From contig JADHTG010000020.1 in the NCBI GenBank assembly GCA_016776505.1, positions 1 through 45,228 of the forward strand: 45,228 nt of DNA. Direction: 5' to 3'. Under the pieces are notes generated by a model. That model did not search any database and was not told where the DNA came from. It saw only the letters and a program-made list of their open reading frames with translations. Of the stretch, positions 36,374 through 44,617 are shown one piece after another. The translations under genes were made by a program, and so were the position numbers. Within the stretch, counting starts at the first letter, position 1, and each line of letters starts with the position of its first letter. The DNA comes from Bacteroidota bacterium (GTDB lineage Bacteria; Bacteroidota; Bacteroidia; CAILMK01; JAAYUY01).

Positions 36374-37423
36374 ATGTTAAAAAAACCGATATTGATTTTG
36401 CTTGCTTTGTGCTGTATTTTTAATTCTCACAAGGCGCAAAATCAAAAACCCAAAAATATAGTGCTGGTTGTTATTGATGGATTCGGAATGAGTCATCTCA
36501 GTGCCTCAGCCATTGCAAATGGAGGCAATTCGAATCTTTTTAAGTTGACACATACCGGCTTTCTCCAGACAAATGATTCTACAAACTTAACCGTTGACCC
36601 GGTTTCGGCAATTTCCAGTATAGCATGCGGAATAAAAACTTATGAGGGTGGTTTAGGAAAAGATGAGAATAAAAACAATGTACAGAACATGCTAGAGTTG
36701 GCTAAAAAAGAGAATAAAGTGACAGGTCTTATTACTACATCCTCTATAACCTACACATCTCCTGCGGCTTTTTTTGCACATCAGTTGAATTATAACAAAC
36801 GAGAAAGAATAGCTTCTTCTATCCTGGAATCGGAACTCGATGTTTTTATTGGAGGTGGAATGAAGTATTTTAACAAACGCTCGGATGGTGAAGACCTGAC
36901 GAGGGATTTACGTAAAGCTGGTTACAAGCTTTATCATGAAGTTCCTAAACTTGAAAAAGGAAGGGCGAAAAAAGTGGCAGGACTGGTTTACCCGGATCAT
37001 CCTGCCCCGGCATCTTCAAATGACCAGTATTTGCAGCTGGCCTGGCACAAAGCTTTCCGGACATTAATTAAGGATGATAACGGTTATTTTATGGTGGTTA
37101 ATCTCACTCAAATCGACTGGGCCTGCAGGGCAAATAATGGAAACTATTTGCTAAGCGAATTGACAAATCTTGAACAATTCATTGAACAAGTGTATAAATA
37201 TGTGGGTGTCGATCGAAGAACCCTATTAATAGTATGTTCCAGCTATCAAAGAGGCCACATTGAATGGGTAATGAAAAACGATGAACCTGATTTAAAAATT
37301 CTAAGCAAATCTGTAAAAGCGGAACTGGTACCGGTTTTTGCAAATGGTCCTGGAGCTGAAAATTTTACCGGTGTATATAAAAATACCGAGCTTTACATGA
37401 AAATTAAATCCCTTTTATTTTAA
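36374..37423 (+). CDS. Degenerate alkaline phosphatase-family protein (predicted pseudoenzyme)
   Basis: A 349-residue exported protein: signal peptide about 1-21 (LLALCCIFNSHKAQ), then the alkaline phosphatase fold, recognised from NIVLVVIDGFGMSHLSASAI, CGIKTYEGGLGKDENK, VTGLITTSSITYTSPAAFFAH, VFIGGGMKYF, QIDWACRANN and PVFANGPGAENFTG. Aligned by eye to E. coli PhoA, the first metal Asp (Asp35) and the Asp327 equivalent (Asp248) remain. The nucleophile Ser is Pro76 (VDPV for TDSA), the Glu322 position is Asn243, His331 is Arg252, the ADHE motif is SSYQ (289-292), and His412 is Val314. Hydrolysis by the usual mechanism looks impossible. It may bind a ligand or partner. Operon with dprA before and a small membrane protein after. 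Confidence 0.85.
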   Translation: MLKKPILILLALCCIFNSHKAQNQKPKNIVLVVIDGFGMSHLSASAIANGGNSNLFKLTHTGFLQTNDSTNLTVDPVSAISSIACGIKTYEGGLGKDENKNNVQNMLELAKKENKVTGLITTSSITYTSPAAFFAHQLNYNKRERIASSILESELDVFIGGGMKYFNKRSDGEDLTRDLRKAGYKLYHEVPKLEKGRAKKVAGLVYPDHPAPASSNDQYLQLAWHKAFRTLIKDDNGYFMVVNLTQIDWACRANNGNYLLSELTNLEQFIEQVYKYVGVDRRTLLIVCSSYQRGHIEWVMKNDEPDLKILSKSVKAELVPVFANGPGAENFTGVYKNTELYMKIKSLLF

Positions 37424-37432
37424 GATCTAAAA

Positions 37433-37693
37433 ATGTTGAATTTTCCTGAAACACTAGAAGCTAAGCATGTAATCATCATTGCTTTAGCTTTAATTTTTAT
37501 CCTTAAACGAGCCTTTGCAAATAGAGCATTTGTTATCAAGTACAATTCACTTATCAGCACTTTTCTGATAGTTGCACTGGCCTTGTTTATAGCCTTCGAG
37601 TTTTGGAGCGACCAGCAATGGATTGGTTTTATTGCTTTAGGATTTGCTTTATTAGCAATCATTAAGGCTGTTCTGGATACAATGAAAAAGTAG
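37433..37693 (+). CDS. Small three-helix membrane protein, unknown
   Basis: An 86-residue, very hydrophobic protein with three predicted transmembrane segments (about 12-26, 39-57 and 61-80: VIIIALALIFILK, LISTFLIVALALFIAFEFW, WIGFIALGFALLAIIKAVL) and a basic C-terminus DTMKK. I do not recognise a family. It starts 9 bp after the phosphatase-like gene and is most likely on the same transcript. The opposite strand also has an open frame here, which is a reflection of the base composition. Likely an inner-membrane protein. Confidence 0.6.
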   Translation: MLNFPETLEAKHVIIIALALIFILKRAFANRAFVIKYNSLISTFLIVALALFIAFEFWSDQQWIGFIALGFALLAIIKAVLDTMKK

Positions 37694-37772
37694 CTTTAAA
37701 AAAATCCTTTGTTGATTCGATTGAAAAGGACTAAATTTATCCATTCACTTCAGACCTATAAAGATAAGGAAC

Positions 37773-38720
37773 ATGCTTGATTTTGAAAAACCAGTTCTGG
37801 ATCTGGAAGAAAAGCTTCATAAAATCAAAGAATCAAATCTGGACATGGAACAAAAAACTTTTAAAATCAATCAAATAAAAGCCGAATTACATGAACTGAA
37901 GACGACTATTTATTCCAAGCTGTCTGGTTGGCAAAAAGTACAGCTTTCCAGGCATCCTGACCGTCCCCATTCACTGGATTATATTGAAAATATTTGCAGC
38001 CAGTTTATTGAACTTCATGGTGATCGAAAAAACGGTGATGATCATGCAGTAGTTGGTGGTTTTGCCAATTTTGAGAAACAAACCATCATGATCATCGGCC
38101 AGCAGAAAGGCCGCACCATGAAGGAAAAGCAATTCAGGAATTTTGGCATGTCCAATCCGCAAGGTTATCGGAAAGCATTGCGATTGATGAAATTAGCAGA
38201 AAAATTCAACAAGCCCATCCTTACATTAATTGATACTCCCGGTGCTTCTCCGGGACTTGAAGCCGAAGCTCACGGACAGGCAGAAGCCATTGCCACAAAT
38301 TTGCAGGAAATGATAATGCTGACTGTTCCTGTTATTTCTGTGGTCATTGGGGAAGGTGCATCTGGCGGAGCACTGGCTATTGGAATATGTGATCGTTTAC
38401 TGATGCTTGAAAATACCTGGTTTTCGGTTATTTCCCCTGAAGTCTGTTCATCCATTTTGTGGAACAATTGGGATTATACAGAGAAAGCTGCAGAACAAAT
38501 GAAACTGACTGCAGAGGATCTGTGGAATTTTAAGCTAATTGACGGGAAAATCCCCGAACCCCTGGGCGGAGCGCATAAAGATCCTGAAAAAGTGTACCTG
38601 AGTCTGAAAAAAGGAATAAGCGAACATTTAAACGAATTGAAGGACATTGATCCCCGGAAAAGAATAGAGGGGAGGATTAATAAGTACTCCCACATTGGGA
38701 TTTATGAAGAAATTAAATGA
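37773..38720 (+). CDS. accA: Acetyl-CoA carboxylase carboxyltransferase subunit alpha AccA
   Basis: A 315-residue subunit of the carboxyltransferase that makes malonyl-CoA for fatty acid synthesis. An N-terminal helical region (1-50) with LEEKLHKIKESNLDMEQKTF is followed by LSRHPDRPHSLDYI, FIELHGDRKNGDDHAVVGG and MIIGQQKGRTMKEKQFRNFG. LIDTPGASPGLEAEAHGQAE and VIGEGASGGALAIGICDR form the crotonase-like active site. Length is normal. accD is not adjacent. The last 8 bp overlap the convergent WbqC-family gene. Confidence 0.96.
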   Translation: MLDFEKPVLDLEEKLHKIKESNLDMEQKTFKINQIKAELHELKTTIYSKLSGWQKVQLSRHPDRPHSLDYIENICSQFIELHGDRKNGDDHAVVGGFANFEKQTIMIIGQQKGRTMKEKQFRNFGMSNPQGYRKALRLMKLAEKFNKPILTLIDTPGASPGLEAEAHGQAEAIATNLQEMIMLTVPVISVVIGEGASGGALAIGICDRLLMLENTWFSVISPEVCSSILWNNWDYTEKAAEQMKLTAEDLWNFKLIDGKIPEPLGGAHKDPEKVYLSLKKGISEHLNELKDIDPRKRIEGRINKYSHIGIYEEIK

Positions 38721-39342
38721 TCAGATTCTTTTGCAAAAAAGATTCACTATGCGGACCTTCACAAAATAATAGATCCAATATACTCATCCCCTTCTGAAAG
38801 CTAAACCGATCACTAAATACCTGGACATATTCCTGCTCAATGAATGATTCATCCTCCATATTCCGTTTTCCCTTGGGATGAATCCTGTTCCTGTAATCGC
38901 AGTATTCTGTTAAATCCTTTTTCTCAGAAAGCAAGGATACTTTCGAATTGAGATGAAAATAGGCAGCAATTTCATGAATCAAATCCAGGTTCAGATCCAA
39001 TAAGAATTCATATTTTTTGAAAAAACAGGATTCAAAGTTCAAACTAAAATGTTCAAAAAAAGGAGAATTGTTATAACTGGAAAAGATGGATGTCCAGTGA
39101 ACGTGTTGCCAATTGGTGCTGTAGTCAATCCTGACCTCCTTGAAAGATTGCGTGGTTTTACCCTTTTTCAGAGGTACAATTAAACAAATAATCCCATTTG
39201 GGCCGCCAATGTAGCAGCGGTTTCTATAACTCTGCTTCTCAAAAACACTTTTATCATCCAAAATGAAATGTGTGCTATGAAACATATAGGTAAAATACCG
39301 GGTAGTGGGCAAGTAATGAGGTTCTATAACTATTTTTTCCAT
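38713..39342 (-). CDS. WbqC-family protein
   Basis: A 209-residue soluble protein with the WbqC-like pattern: IEPHYLPTTRYFTYMFHSTH at the N-terminus, RNRCYIGGPNGIICLIVPLK, TQSFKEVRIDYSTNWQHVHW and a C-terminal MSILDLLFCEGPHS. WbqC-like proteins are found near lipopolysaccharide or O-antigen genes and, in Bacteroidota, as a housekeeping gene often beside lepB. Reaction unknown, although the family resembles glycoconjugate-modifying proteins by context. Preceded by a TAACTTTG box at 39366-39373. Confidence 0.85.
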   Translation of the reverse strand: MEKIVIEPHYLPTTRYFTYMFHSTHFILDDKSVFEKQSYRNRCYIGGPNGIICLIVPLKKGKTTQSFKEVRIDYSTNWQHVHWTSIFSSYNNSPFFEHFSLNFESCFFKKYEFLLDLNLDLIHEIAAYFHLNSKVSLLSEKKDLTEYCDYRNRIHPKGKRNMEDESFIEQEYVQVFSDRFSFQKGMSILDLLFCEGPHSESFLQKNLII

Positions 39343-39365
39343 CCAATTGAAATAGGTTGAAGTTT

Positions 39366-39373
39366 CAAAGTTA
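39366..39373 (-). promoter_or_regulatory. -7 promoter element of the WbqC-family gene
   Basis: TAACTTTG on the minus strand, a TAnnTTTG match, ends about 23 nt before the ATG at 39342. Confidence 0.35.
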
Positions 39374-39486
39374 GACCGGAATACGATAATATACTCATTC
39401 TACTGCCCCATTTACTCATTCATTGGATCGAATTCTTATTTTTAGCTTGTCAAAAAGAAGCATTATAACTAATTTTCTCATTCAAA

Positions 39487-40947
39487 ATGCCTGCTATGAA
39501 AAATGCCAATTCACACCTTAGGGTCTTTTTTTTGTTTATCTTTTTTTTGATCATGGGTCCCATCAGTTCTTTTGGGATTGTTGTTTTCATAAACCACGGT
39601 GTTTTTAAGAACAATGATGAAAGTAGTTATGTTGAAATCTATCTGAAAGTCCCTGTTTCAAGCATTGAATTCCAGAAAACAGACAAGAATTCTTTCAAGG
39701 CATCTGTAAGGGTGAAGCTGGAATATTCTCAACGGGATAGCATATATTACAGTGGGATTTACTCCATTGAAAGTCCTGAAATAGCTGATACATCCAATTT
39801 GAATTTTGCACTCACCGATCTCTTGCGGACTGTACTGCCATATGGCACTTACAATATGCAGGTTTGGATTTCTGATACTTACAATGACGAAAACAAAACT
39901 TATTTCGCATCCATTGTAAACACTCGGTTTAAAAATAAGATTATCAGTTTTTCAGATGTCATGTTTTCAGATACAGTTTACGCGGCACACACTATAAATA
40001 CTTTCACAAGAAGCACTTATAATATCATTCCAAACGTATTCAATTCTTATTCTTCATCGCAGGAAAAACTATATTTCTACCTTGAGTTTTATAATGCTGA
40101 TTTATTTATTAAGGATGAGAATCTCTTTGTAAAATATTATTTACGGATGGGATCCATGGATTTATCAGATTTTCAACATACTACACGCCTAAAAGTAGCT
40201 CACATAAATTACCTGATTGGTTCCTTATTAATTCGAGATCTCCCCATCGGCAATTACGAACTGCTTACGGAAATCTATAATACAAAGAATGTTCGCCTTT
40301 CTTCAAAAACTGCTTTCTTTTCAAAACAAAAGAACAGTCATGTGGTTGTGGAAGACAGGACGATTGATAGTAAAATTCTTCTTGCTCAGATCATCAAGGG
40401 GTATAGCCGTGATCAACTCCTGGAATACATGGATTATCTTTATATCCTTTCAAGTCACGATGAGATACAGGAAATAGAAATGTTAAAACGACAAAAGGAT
40501 ATAGATGAATTATCAGAATTTATACTAGCATTCTGGCTGAAACGTGATAAGGACAATCCAGCAAAAGCATGGATCAGTTACCTGAAAAGAATTGAAGAAT
40601 GTAACAAGATTTTTGGAACACAGCTTCGTAAAGGTTATTTAACTGATCGGGGACGTGTTTACATGGAATATGGCCCTCCCAATTCCGTGTTGGAATCTGA
40701 AAATGCCATGTTATCTTATCCTTATCAAATCTGGCATTACTACCAACTAAGTGACTTCCAACACAATAAGAAATTCGTTTTCTTTAACCGTACTGGTACC
40801 ATGGACGAATATGAACTAATTCATTCTGATGCGAGTGGTGAAGTACGAAATGCAGATTGGAAAAAACTGATTAGCAGGTACAACAATCTCAACCCGACTG
40901 AAGAAGATGTTTTTGGGGATTTCCTGGATGATGATTTTGGTCAGTAA
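39487..40947 (+). CDS. GWxTD domain-containing secreted protein
   Basis: A 486-residue exported protein. An N-terminal hydrophobic segment (about 11-29, LRVFFLFIFFLIMGPISSFG) is a signal peptide. About 30-275 is beta-rich and resembles two immunoglobulin-like units (VEIYLKVPVSSIEF, LPYGTYNMQVWISD; LYFYLEFYNADLF, LPIGNYELLTEIYN). About 315-455 is the GWxTD domain, with RKGYLTDRGRVYMEYGPPNS, WHYYQLSD and KKFVFFNRTG. The name-giving motif is GYLTD here (residues 383-387). Function of the family is unknown; it is abundant in Bacteroidota, Gemmatimonadota and Acidobacteriota. An ATG three codons on is an alternative start. Confidence 0.82.
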   Translation: MPAMKNANSHLRVFFLFIFFLIMGPISSFGIVVFINHGVFKNNDESSYVEIYLKVPVSSIEFQKTDKNSFKASVRVKLEYSQRDSIYYSGIYSIESPEIADTSNLNFALTDLLRTVLPYGTYNMQVWISDTYNDENKTYFASIVNTRFKNKIISFSDVMFSDTVYAAHTINTFTRSTYNIIPNVFNSYSSSQEKLYFYLEFYNADLFIKDENLFVKYYLRMGSMDLSDFQHTTRLKVAHINYLIGSLLIRDLPIGNYELLTEIYNTKNVRLSSKTAFFSKQKNSHVVVEDRTIDSKILLAQIIKGYSRDQLLEYMDYLYILSSHDEIQEIEMLKRQKDIDELSEFILAFWLKRDKDNPAKAWISYLKRIEECNKIFGTQLRKGYLTDRGRVYMEYGPPNSVLESENAMLSYPYQIWHYYQLSDFQHNKKFVFFNRTGTMDEYELIHSDASGEVRNADWKKLISRYNNLNPTEEDVFGDFLDDDFGQ

Positions 40948-41016
40948 ACCTTTATTGATTCCGGCAATAAGTCGAAAATTATTCTTTTTTCACGATTTTT
41001 ACAATCGATTTAAACC

Positions 41017-41874
41017 ATGAGATATTTAATTCTTTCCCTTTTATACCTGATTGCGGTTCTTCCTTTTCCAATAATTTATTTTATCTCAAGCTTAATTTAT
41101 TTGTTTTTACGTTACCTAGTAGGCTATCGAAAAGAAATAATTTTAGCCAACCTTCAGCAAGCATTTCCTGACAAAACTATAAAGGAGATCCGGGGAATAA
41201 TGAACCTGTTTTATAAGAATTATATCGATGTGTTTCTGGAGTCTGTCAAGCTCTTGACCATGAAGCGAACGAGATTAAAAAAAATGATCCAATTCAAAGA
41301 AAATCCAGCTTATTCAAAACTCTTTAATGAAGAGAGTGGAGCTATTATTTTAACAGGCCATCGGGGTAATTTTGAGCTTGCCGGTCAAATCTTAAGCCTC
41401 GTTTTACCCCATGCATTTTATGGGGCGTACAAACCTTTTAAATCGAAGACTTTCGAATTTATCTGGCACAAAATCCGGCATAAATTCGACATGAAATATA
41501 TTCCGGTCAGACAGGTTTCCCGTTTCCTGATCCAACATGCAAAAGAAGGATTGTATATGGCCTTTTTAAATGACCAGGCACCTACAGGGGATCAGCAATG
41601 CTGGGTGCATTTTTTGAATAAAGATGCACTGTTTTTTACAGGTCCGGAAAAATTAGCTCAAAAACTTAAAATGCCGGTTTATTTCATGGATATGATACGC
41701 ATTTCTAGGGGCACTTATGAAATAAGAGTGGAAGAGATAACAACAAAAAATAATGCAGAATATCCACTTACAAAAGAATATGTTCATCTCCTGGAAGAGG
41801 CAATCCTGAAAAAGCCGGATGGCTGGCTATGGTCGCACAGGAGGTGGAAGCATGAGAGAATGCTGAAAAGATGA
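41017..41874 (+). CDS. Lipid A biosynthesis acyltransferase-like protein (LpxL/HtrB family)
   Basis: A 285-residue inner-membrane acyltransferase with an N-terminal helix (about 2-30). The catalytic HX4E motif is GHRGNFELAG (His115, Glu120). FLNDQAP and FFTGPEKLAQKLKMPVYF are typical of the LpxL/LpxM group, which adds secondary acyl chains to lipid A precursors from acyl-ACP. IILANLQQAFPDKT near residue 44 is also family-typical. Position in the lipid A pathway cannot be fixed from sequence. A glycosyltransferase follows after a repeat-rich 151-bp gap. Confidence 0.92.
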   Translation: MRYLILSLLYLIAVLPFPIIYFISSLIYLFLRYLVGYRKEIILANLQQAFPDKTIKEIRGIMNLFYKNYIDVFLESVKLLTMKRTRLKKMIQFKENPAYSKLFNEESGAIILTGHRGNFELAGQILSLVLPHAFYGAYKPFKSKTFEFIWHKIRHKFDMKYIPVRQVSRFLIQHAKEGLYMAFLNDQAPTGDQQCWVHFLNKDALFFTGPEKLAQKLKMPVYFMDMIRISRGTYEIRVEEITTKNNAEYPLTKEYVHLLEEAILKKPDGWLWSHRRWKHERMLKR

Positions 41875-41990
41875 AAAGACTGGGAAAAATGAAAAGATTT
41901 TGAAAGACCAGGAAAGACTTTGAAAGATTTCTGTCTTTCTATTTTTTGTCTTTCCTCTTTTTGTCTTTGTTCTTTTTATCTTTCTTCTTA
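41875..41990. repeat. Purine-run/pyrimidine-run imperfect palindrome
   Basis: Directly after the acyltransferase stop, irregular AAAGAC/AAAGAT units fill 41875-41929, then the strand switches to TCTTT units through 41987. The two halves can pair; the best perfect stem is GGAAAGAC (41911-41918) with GTCTTTCC (41948-41955), enclosing a smaller GAAAGA/TCTTTC stem. It could act as a transcription terminator or be a decayed repeat pair. Confidence 0.65.
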
Positions 41991-41993
41991 TGT

Positions 41994-42001
41994 TATTTTT
42001 G
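41994..42001 (+). promoter_or_regulatory. -7 promoter element of the glycosyltransferase gene
   Basis: TATTTTTG, a TAnnTTTG match, ends 24 nt before the ATG at 42026. A TTG at 41967-41969 lies 24 bases upstream, slightly beyond the usual spacing. Confidence 0.35.
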
Positions 42002-42025
42002 AACCAAAATTCAGAAAATCAGTAA

Positions 42026-43081
42026 ATGAACCGACAAAAATCACCTTTAGTAAGTGTTTTAGTGCTGAACTACAATGGCAAACGCTTTCTTGACGACTGT
42101 TTTTCCACCTTACTGAAATCTACTTATCCCCATTTTGAGATCATCATGATTGATAATAAATCGACTGATGACAGTGTTGCTTATACAGTGGAGAAATACC
42201 CAGAAGTTGAGATTTTTCAGAATGGGGTAAACGGAGGGTTCAGCCTGGCGTACAACAATGCTTTTAAGTTTGCTAAAGGGAAGTATTTCGTGGTGCTGAA
42301 TAACGATGTAAAGGTGGATACCGGCTGGATTGAACCCCTGGTGGAAGAAGCTGAAAAGGATGAAACAATTGGCGCACTGCAACCCAAACTGGTTTCGATG
42401 GCAGAGCCTGATAAGTTTGAATATGCAGGTGCATCAGGGGGTTATATGGATAAATTCGGATATCCCTTTACCAGGGGCAGAATATTCGAGACCATTGAAG
42501 AAGACAAAGGACAGTACGACGACATCCAGCGTTGCTTCTGGACAACCGGGGCAGCCATGTTCGTGCGTGCTGATGCTTTAAAAAAAAGTGGTGATATGGA
42601 CGTGGATTTTGTGCATCACATGGAAGAAATTGACCTCTGTTACCGGATCAACCTGGCGGGTTATAAACTGAAGGTTGTTCCGCAATCTCTGGTGTATCAT
42701 TATGGCGGTGGAATCATTTCTTACGATAGTTACAAAAAGCTGTACTGGAACCACAGGAACTCCGTTTTTATGTTGTTAAAAAACCTGGAATGCAAAAATT
42801 TACTTTATATCCTTCCTGCACGTATTTTTCTGGATGTACTGACGGCAGCCCAGTCAATTGTCACCTTTAATTTCAAACGGTTTGGCGCATTATGCCATGC
42901 CTGGTTCTGGTTGATTTTTCATCCCCGAATGATTATCAGGAAACGAAGGGAGGTAAAAAAACGCAGAACGGTTCCTGATGCTGATATTTTCAAACTCCTG
43001 TACCCGAAAAGCATTGCCTTACAGTATTTTTTGAAAGGGAAGAAAGTATTTTCAGATCTGGGCCATGAATTGACCTCATGA
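42026..43081 (+). CDS. Family 2 glycosyltransferase
   Basis: A 351-residue GT-A fold enzyme of the rhamnosyl-/dTDP-sugar transferase-like GT2 group. SVLVLNYNGKRFLDDCFSTL is the nucleotide-binding start. Then come IIMIDNKSTDDSV, NGVNGGFSLAYNNAFKFAKG and the metal-binding VVLNNDVKVD. FWTTGAAMFVRADALKKSG, HHMEEIDLCYRINLAGYKL and VYHYGGGIIS form the acceptor end. The C-terminal ~90 residues are hydrophobic plus basic and may attach it to the inner membrane. Probably adds a sugar to a cell-surface glycan; donor and acceptor unknown. Confidence 0.93.
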   Translation: MNRQKSPLVSVLVLNYNGKRFLDDCFSTLLKSTYPHFEIIMIDNKSTDDSVAYTVEKYPEVEIFQNGVNGGFSLAYNNAFKFAKGKYFVVLNNDVKVDTGWIEPLVEEAEKDETIGALQPKLVSMAEPDKFEYAGASGGYMDKFGYPFTRGRIFETIEEDKGQYDDIQRCFWTTGAAMFVRADALKKSGDMDVDFVHHMEEIDLCYRINLAGYKLKVVPQSLVYHYGGGIISYDSYKKLYWNHRNSVFMLLKNLECKNLLYILPARIFLDVLTAAQSIVTFNFKRFGALCHAWFWLIFHPRMIIRKRREVKKRRTVPDADIFKLLYPKSIALQYFLKGKKVFSDLGHELTS

Positions 43082-43135
43082 CTTTTGACATAAAACTCCA
43101 TCTGTCAGTAATAAACCTAAAATTCTAAACATCAT

Positions 43136-44503
43136 ATGCCCGAAAAGAACCAAAAGTTGAAATCATTATTGAATTCAAAAACTGCCCGATGGGGAATACT
43201 TGTTTTAGTTGGATTCGTGCTATCGGTCAATTACTATTTTTATGACGCCTTCTCAACACTAAAAGACCTCCTGACCAAAGAATTCAACATCGACAATACC
43301 CAATACGGCTTATTTGTTTCTTTTTATTCCATTCCCAATACATTTTTATTAATGGCTGTGATTGGGGGGATTATATTGGATAAGCTGGGAATTCGAAGAA
43401 CCGGTTTCATATTTGTTTTTTTGATGACATTTGGTGCCCTGCTTACAGCTTATGGTTCATCCAAAGGATATCAGAATGGAGGCCCTGGATTCAAATTAAT
43501 GAGCACTTTCCTACCCCAATACTCATCTGAACTAAAGATGATGTTGCTGGGCCGATTTTTTTATGGTTTGGGTGCAGAAACCAGTATAGTAGTTATTAGC
43601 AAGATTTTAGTTAAATGGTTTAAAGGAAAAGACCTGGCACTTGCATTTGGATTGAAAGTAGCTTTTGGTCGTTTAGGAACATTTGCAGCTTTGCAACTTT
43701 CACCCAGGCTTGCACAAGAAGGCATTCAATTAGATTGGGCAATATGGTTTGCAGCCATTTTGGTCTGTATCGGCCTCCTTGCCTTTTTAGTGTACATGCT
43801 TATTGATTTTAAGGTTGATAAAAAGAACGAACCCACAGCAGTGATTACAAAACAGGAGAAATTTCAAGTGAAAGATGTGGTTGGAATTATTAAGAATCCA
43901 GCATATATTATGATCGCTCTACTATGTGTTACTTTTTATTCAGCTGTTTTTCCGTTTATGTCGTATGCACCTGATTTCTTTTTACATAAGTTCGGAATGA
44001 GTCATGTAGAAAGTGGAAAAATTGCATCTCTTCTTCCATTGGGAACATTATTTTTTACCCCATTATTTGGTTTTCTTATCGACCGATTTGGTAAAAGTGC
44101 TTCTGCCATGATATTTGGATCATGCATATTGTTTATCGTACATATTTCTTTTGCCCTGACCCATACGCCACCTCATGCTTTAATGATCTTATTGGGCATT
44201 TCTTTTTCATTGGTTCCGGCTGCCATGTGGCCCTCCATGGTTAAACTGGTGCAAGATAAACAAATAGGTACGGCATACGGCTTAATGTATTCCATTCAAA
44301 ATTTAGGTTTATGGGGCTTTCCAATTCTAGCAGGAGTTATTCTTGACAGATCAAATCCTGGAAATCCTGAAACTTTGAACTATACTTCTGCCATGCTCAT
44401 GTTTGCAGGACTTGGATTGCTGGGACTTATTTTCGCCTTGATCTTAAAATTTCAGGATAAGAAAAGAGGTTATGGAGTTGATTTGCCGCTCAATAAAAAA
44501 TAG
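43136..44503 (+). CDS. Major facilitator superfamily transporter
   Basis: A 455-residue protein with about twelve transmembrane helices in two bundles separated by a charged loop (about 225-250, DFKVDKKNEPTAVITKQEKF). Helix 2-3 shows the MFS-type GGIILDKLGIRRTG, and the second half repeats it as GFLIDRFGKSASA. GRFFYGLGAETSIVVISKIL and KWFKGKDLALAFG resemble nitrate/oligosaccharide-phosphate-like and sugar/organic acid porters, but no substrate-specific motif is recognised. It lies 54 bp after the glycosyltransferase, possibly in the same transcript. Confidence 0.9.
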   Translation: MPEKNQKLKSLLNSKTARWGILVLVGFVLSVNYYFYDAFSTLKDLLTKEFNIDNTQYGLFVSFYSIPNTFLLMAVIGGIILDKLGIRRTGFIFVFLMTFGALLTAYGSSKGYQNGGPGFKLMSTFLPQYSSELKMMLLGRFFYGLGAETSIVVISKILVKWFKGKDLALAFGLKVAFGRLGTFAALQLSPRLAQEGIQLDWAIWFAAILVCIGLLAFLVYMLIDFKVDKKNEPTAVITKQEKFQVKDVVGIIKNPAYIMIALLCVTFYSAVFPFMSYAPDFFLHKFGMSHVESGKIASLLPLGTLFFTPLFGFLIDRFGKSASAMIFGSCILFIVHISFALTHTPPHALMILLGISFSLVPAAMWPSMVKLVQDKQIGTAYGLMYSIQNLGLWGFPILAGVILDRSNPGNPETLNYTSAMLMFAGLGLLGLIFALILKFQDKKRGYGVDLPLNKK

Positions 44504-44617
44504 ATTCAGACAAACTGCTCCTGCAATGAGTCAATATAATTCTCCCCTGATTTCTGGTGTTGACACTTTCATTACCGGTATTGTCACCAACATGAACGGA
44601 TTGCCATAATCTTACTT

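Noticed and set aside
36374..37423. Functional alkaline phosphatase
   Set aside because: The nucleophile serine, the ADHE motif and most metal ligands are replaced, so only the fold can be called.
37420..37662. 80-codon frame antisense to the small membrane protein
   Set aside because: Its K/A/I-rich reading is the reflection of the hydrophobic codons on the plus strand; the plus-strand frame fits the operon spacing.
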